This document shows positions 59,764 through 64,000 of a stretch of 64,000 nucleotides of DNA, one piece after another. The number at the start of each line of letters is the position of its first letter. Position 1 is the first letter of the stretch. Location: NCBI GenBank assembly GCA_900114805.1, contig FOZN01000004.1, forward strand, positions 372,001 through 436,000. Direction: 5' to 3'. The notes beneath the pieces were generated by a model. It ran no database searches and was not told the DNA's origin. It saw only the letters and a list, made by a program, of their open reading frames with translations. This DNA is from Agrococcus baldri (GTDB lineage: Bacteria; Actinomycetota; Actinomycetes; Actinomycetales; Microbacteriaceae). A program made the position numbers and the translations under genes.

Positions 59764-61401
59764 TCAGCCGCGGGTGCGCTCGTGCCACCAGGCTGCCGCC
59801 GCGGTGCGCGTGCCGACGCCGAGCTTGAGATAGATGTTCGCCAGATGCCTGCCGACGGTCTTCTCGCTGATGAACAGCTGCGCCGCGACGTCGCGGTTGC
59901 TGTCACCGAGCGCGACTCGCGCGAGCACCTCGGTCTCCCGAGCGGTGAGCGGGCCGATGCGCGCGCCGTGACCCGCCCCATCCGCCCCGTCGTCTGCAGC
60001 GTCTGACGCGATGGGCACGGCTCCCAGCCGCTGCAGGATCTCGTGCGCCTGCTCCTGCGCTGCGGCCGCCGGCTGCGGCTGCCCCGCCGCCTCGTGCGTG
60101 CGCGCGATCAGCGCGAGCATCCGTGCCGTCTCGAACGGCTGCCGCAGTCGGCGGAACATCGTCTCGGCAGCGCGCAGCGTCGCCAGCGCCGCGCTGAGCT
60201 CGCCGCGGGCGAGCGCGACCATCCCGTGCGCGTGCTCCGACCATGCGCGGAAGCCCTCGCTGTCGTAGCGCTCCGCTCCCTCCTGCAGCTCCGACGCCAG
60301 CGCTGCGGCATCGGCGTGCGCACCGGCGGCGACGGCGATCTCCACGGCCGCTCGCAGCAGCCGCACGCGTGCCGCGCCGCCCCGCGCTGCCAAGGCGTCG
60401 GCGATGGCCGCGCGAGCCGCCTCCACGTCGCCGACGTGGAGCTCGAGCATGGCCGGGCCGGGCTGCGGATCGATGCCTACCTCTCGCGCCCTCGCGAACG
60501 CCTGTCGCGCGCCCTCGACGTCGCCGCGCATCCGCCGCATCTCACCCAGCTGCGTGAAGCCGGCCCCCGCGACGAACGGATCGCCGAGGGCGAGGTCGGC
60601 GCTCTGCCGGGCGATGCGCTCCTCCGCATCGGCCCAGGCGCCCTGCGCCCAGCGCAGCTCGAGCCGGTGCACGCGACAGATGCCGGTGTAGATCGACTCG
60701 CTGCCGAAGCGCGAGCACCATCGCTCCATGGCGGCGGTCCAGCCCTCCATGCGGCGGAAGTCGGCGATCTGGCTGCTGATGTGGATCGTGGTGCAGTAGA
60801 TGTCGCCCGCCCACTCCTCCGGCACCTGCTCGGCCAGCACCGGCAGCATCGCCTCGTCGAGCAGCGCGAAGCCCCGCCGAACCCTCCCCGCCTGCAGCTC
60901 TGCCAGGCCCGCGACCGCCAGGCTCAGCGCCTCGACGGCGGGTTCGGGGAATCGTCGGGCGAGCTCGTCGAGCCGCTGCACGGAGGACGGCGCCCAGCTC
61001 TCGGCACTCTCGGCCATGCCGACCGTGACCTCCAGGTAAGCGAGGTAAGCGTGGGTCGGCGAATCGGGCTCGTCGCCCAGGATGCGGCGCGCACGCGCGA
61101 GCCACGCGCGACCGACCGTCTCGTCGCCGCGGGTGAACCACAGCAGGCTGATCCGCAGCGCCGACATCGCCCCGTCGACGCGCCGCCCGTCGGCGAGCAG
61201 CCGCCGGTAGGCCTCCTCCGACACCGGCAGGGACTCGACGACCCGGCCCAGCATCCACATGCTGCGGGCGAGCAGCTCGAGGTCGTCGGATTCCAGCGTG
61301 CCGAGCGCCTGCGCGGCGCTCAGGTGCTCGAGCGCAGCGCCCCAGTCACCGGCGGTGATGCAGCGCCGCCCGGCGTCGATGAGCACCGCGCGGTCGGCCA
61401 T
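59764..61401 (-). CDS. LuxR family transcriptional regulator with TPR-like sensor region
   Basis: The 545-residue protein lacks an N-terminal P-loop ATPase. Residues 1 to about 470 are helical tetratricopeptide-like repeats (GRRCITAGDWGAALEHLSAA and similar A-L-rich helix pairs). The C-terminal LuxR helix-turn-helix is PLTARETEVLARVALGDSNR then ISEKTVGRHLANIYLKLGV. It is like the C-terminal part of large MalT/LAL-type regulators without the ATPase. Its ligand and targets are unknown; the neighbouring methyltransferase gene is one candidate target. ATG 61401 follows CGCTGGAGC. Confidence 0.9.
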   Translation of the reverse strand: MADRAVLIDAGRRCITAGDWGAALEHLSAAQALGTLESDDLELLARSMWMLGRVVESLPVSEEAYRRLLADGRRVDGAMSALRISLLWFTRGDETVGRAWLARARRILGDEPDSPTHAYLAYLEVTVGMAESAESWAPSSVQRLDELARRFPEPAVEALSLAVAGLAELQAGRVRRGFALLDEAMLPVLAEQVPEEWAGDIYCTTIHISSQIADFRRMEGWTAAMERWCSRFGSESIYTGICRVHRLELRWAQGAWADAEERIARQSADLALGDPFVAGAGFTQLGEMRRMRGDVEGARQAFARAREVGIDPQPGPAMLELHVGDVEAARAAIADALAARGGAARVRLLRAAVEIAVAAGAHADAAALASELQEGAERYDSEGFRAWSEHAHGMVALARGELSAALATLRAAETMFRRLRQPFETARMLALIARTHEAAGQPQPAAAAQEQAHEILQRLGAVPIASDAADDGADGAGHGARIGPLTARETEVLARVALGDSNRDVAAQLFISEKTVGRHLANIYLKLGVGTRTAAAAWWHERTRG

Positions 61402-61467
61402 GCTCCAGCGTATTGCCGCGATCGGGCGCCGCGGCAGACACCCGCGCTCACGCTGGAGACGCCGAAC

Positions 61468-61494
61468 GGCCCCGCCTCCGAGGAGAGCGGGGCC
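61468..61494 (-). terminator. Terminator downstream of aconitase gene
   Basis: A perfect 8-bp stem GGCCCCGC / GCGGGGCC (61468-61475 with 61487-61494) follows the acnA stop by 16 bases on the minus strand, before the luxR start at 61401. Confidence 0.6.
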
Positions 61495-61510
61495 GCGCGG
61501 CGCTGCTGGC

Positions 61511-64000
<2,490 letters not shown>

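Overview
The window is a dense, uniformly GC-rich chromosomal segment from an actinobacterium. The combination of alaS-ruvX-mltG, rarA, a zinc-free ribosomal protein S4, secD/secF/yajC, ruvCAB, yebC, pdxST, HIT-thrS, a DUF3000 protein and an HRDC ribonuclease D, with many GTG starts and four-base stop/start overlaps, fits the Micrococcales and most likely the family Microbacteriaceae; this placement is inference from gene content. No rRNA operon, insertion sequence, integrase, phage gene, CRISPR array or replication origin was seen, and no stretch over 300 bases lacks a gene or tRNA.

Layout. 1-6032 (-): mltG (cut by the left edge), ruvX, alaS, a 59-residue protein, rpsD and rarA. 6134-9182 (+): a membrane protein whose frame appears broken, a cyclophilin and a DUF349 protein. 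9224-18379: a 9-kb sugar-uptake and catabolism module made of a divergent ROK regulator (+) and a tightly overlapping minus-strand operon (ATPase, two permeases, binding lipoprotein, two TIM-barrel isomerases, one Gfo/Idh oxidoreductase). 18358-32871 (-): relA, secF, secD, yajC, ruvB, ruvA, ruvC, yebC, a membrane protein, an EamA transporter, pdxT, pdxS, HIT and thrS, with one small membrane protein gene running the other way between ruvA and ruvC. 32965-35676: selO and two unrecognised small genes.

35741-36226: tRNA-Val(GAC), tRNA-Cys and tRNA-Gly on the minus strand behind one strong promoter, and tRNA-Val(CAC) diverging on the plus strand. 36278-43037: a cysteine-rich copper-binding protein, a DUF4126 protein, an atypical SDR, amt with a GlnR-like site upstream, nhaA, zapE, and a sulfurtransferase-SufE pair. 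43099-52299: an alpha/beta hydrolase, DUF3000, ribonuclease D, the fadA-fadB beta-oxidation pair, a class I methyltransferase, the NAD(P)H-hydrate dehydratase nnrD, and a protein with LGDD repeats.

52373-56437: an ectoine/hydroxyectoine-type ABC importer (ehuBCDA) with a divergent GntR regulator. 56444-64000 (-): dxs, a SAM methyltransferase, a TPR-LuxR regulator and aconitase (cut by the right edge).

Most of the window is core housekeeping. The parts most likely to hold unexplored biology are the sugar module at 9224-18379, the cysteine-rich protein at 36278, the catalytically atypical SDR at 37256 and the LGDD-repeat protein at 51868. I did not find convincing evidence of a wholly new system.
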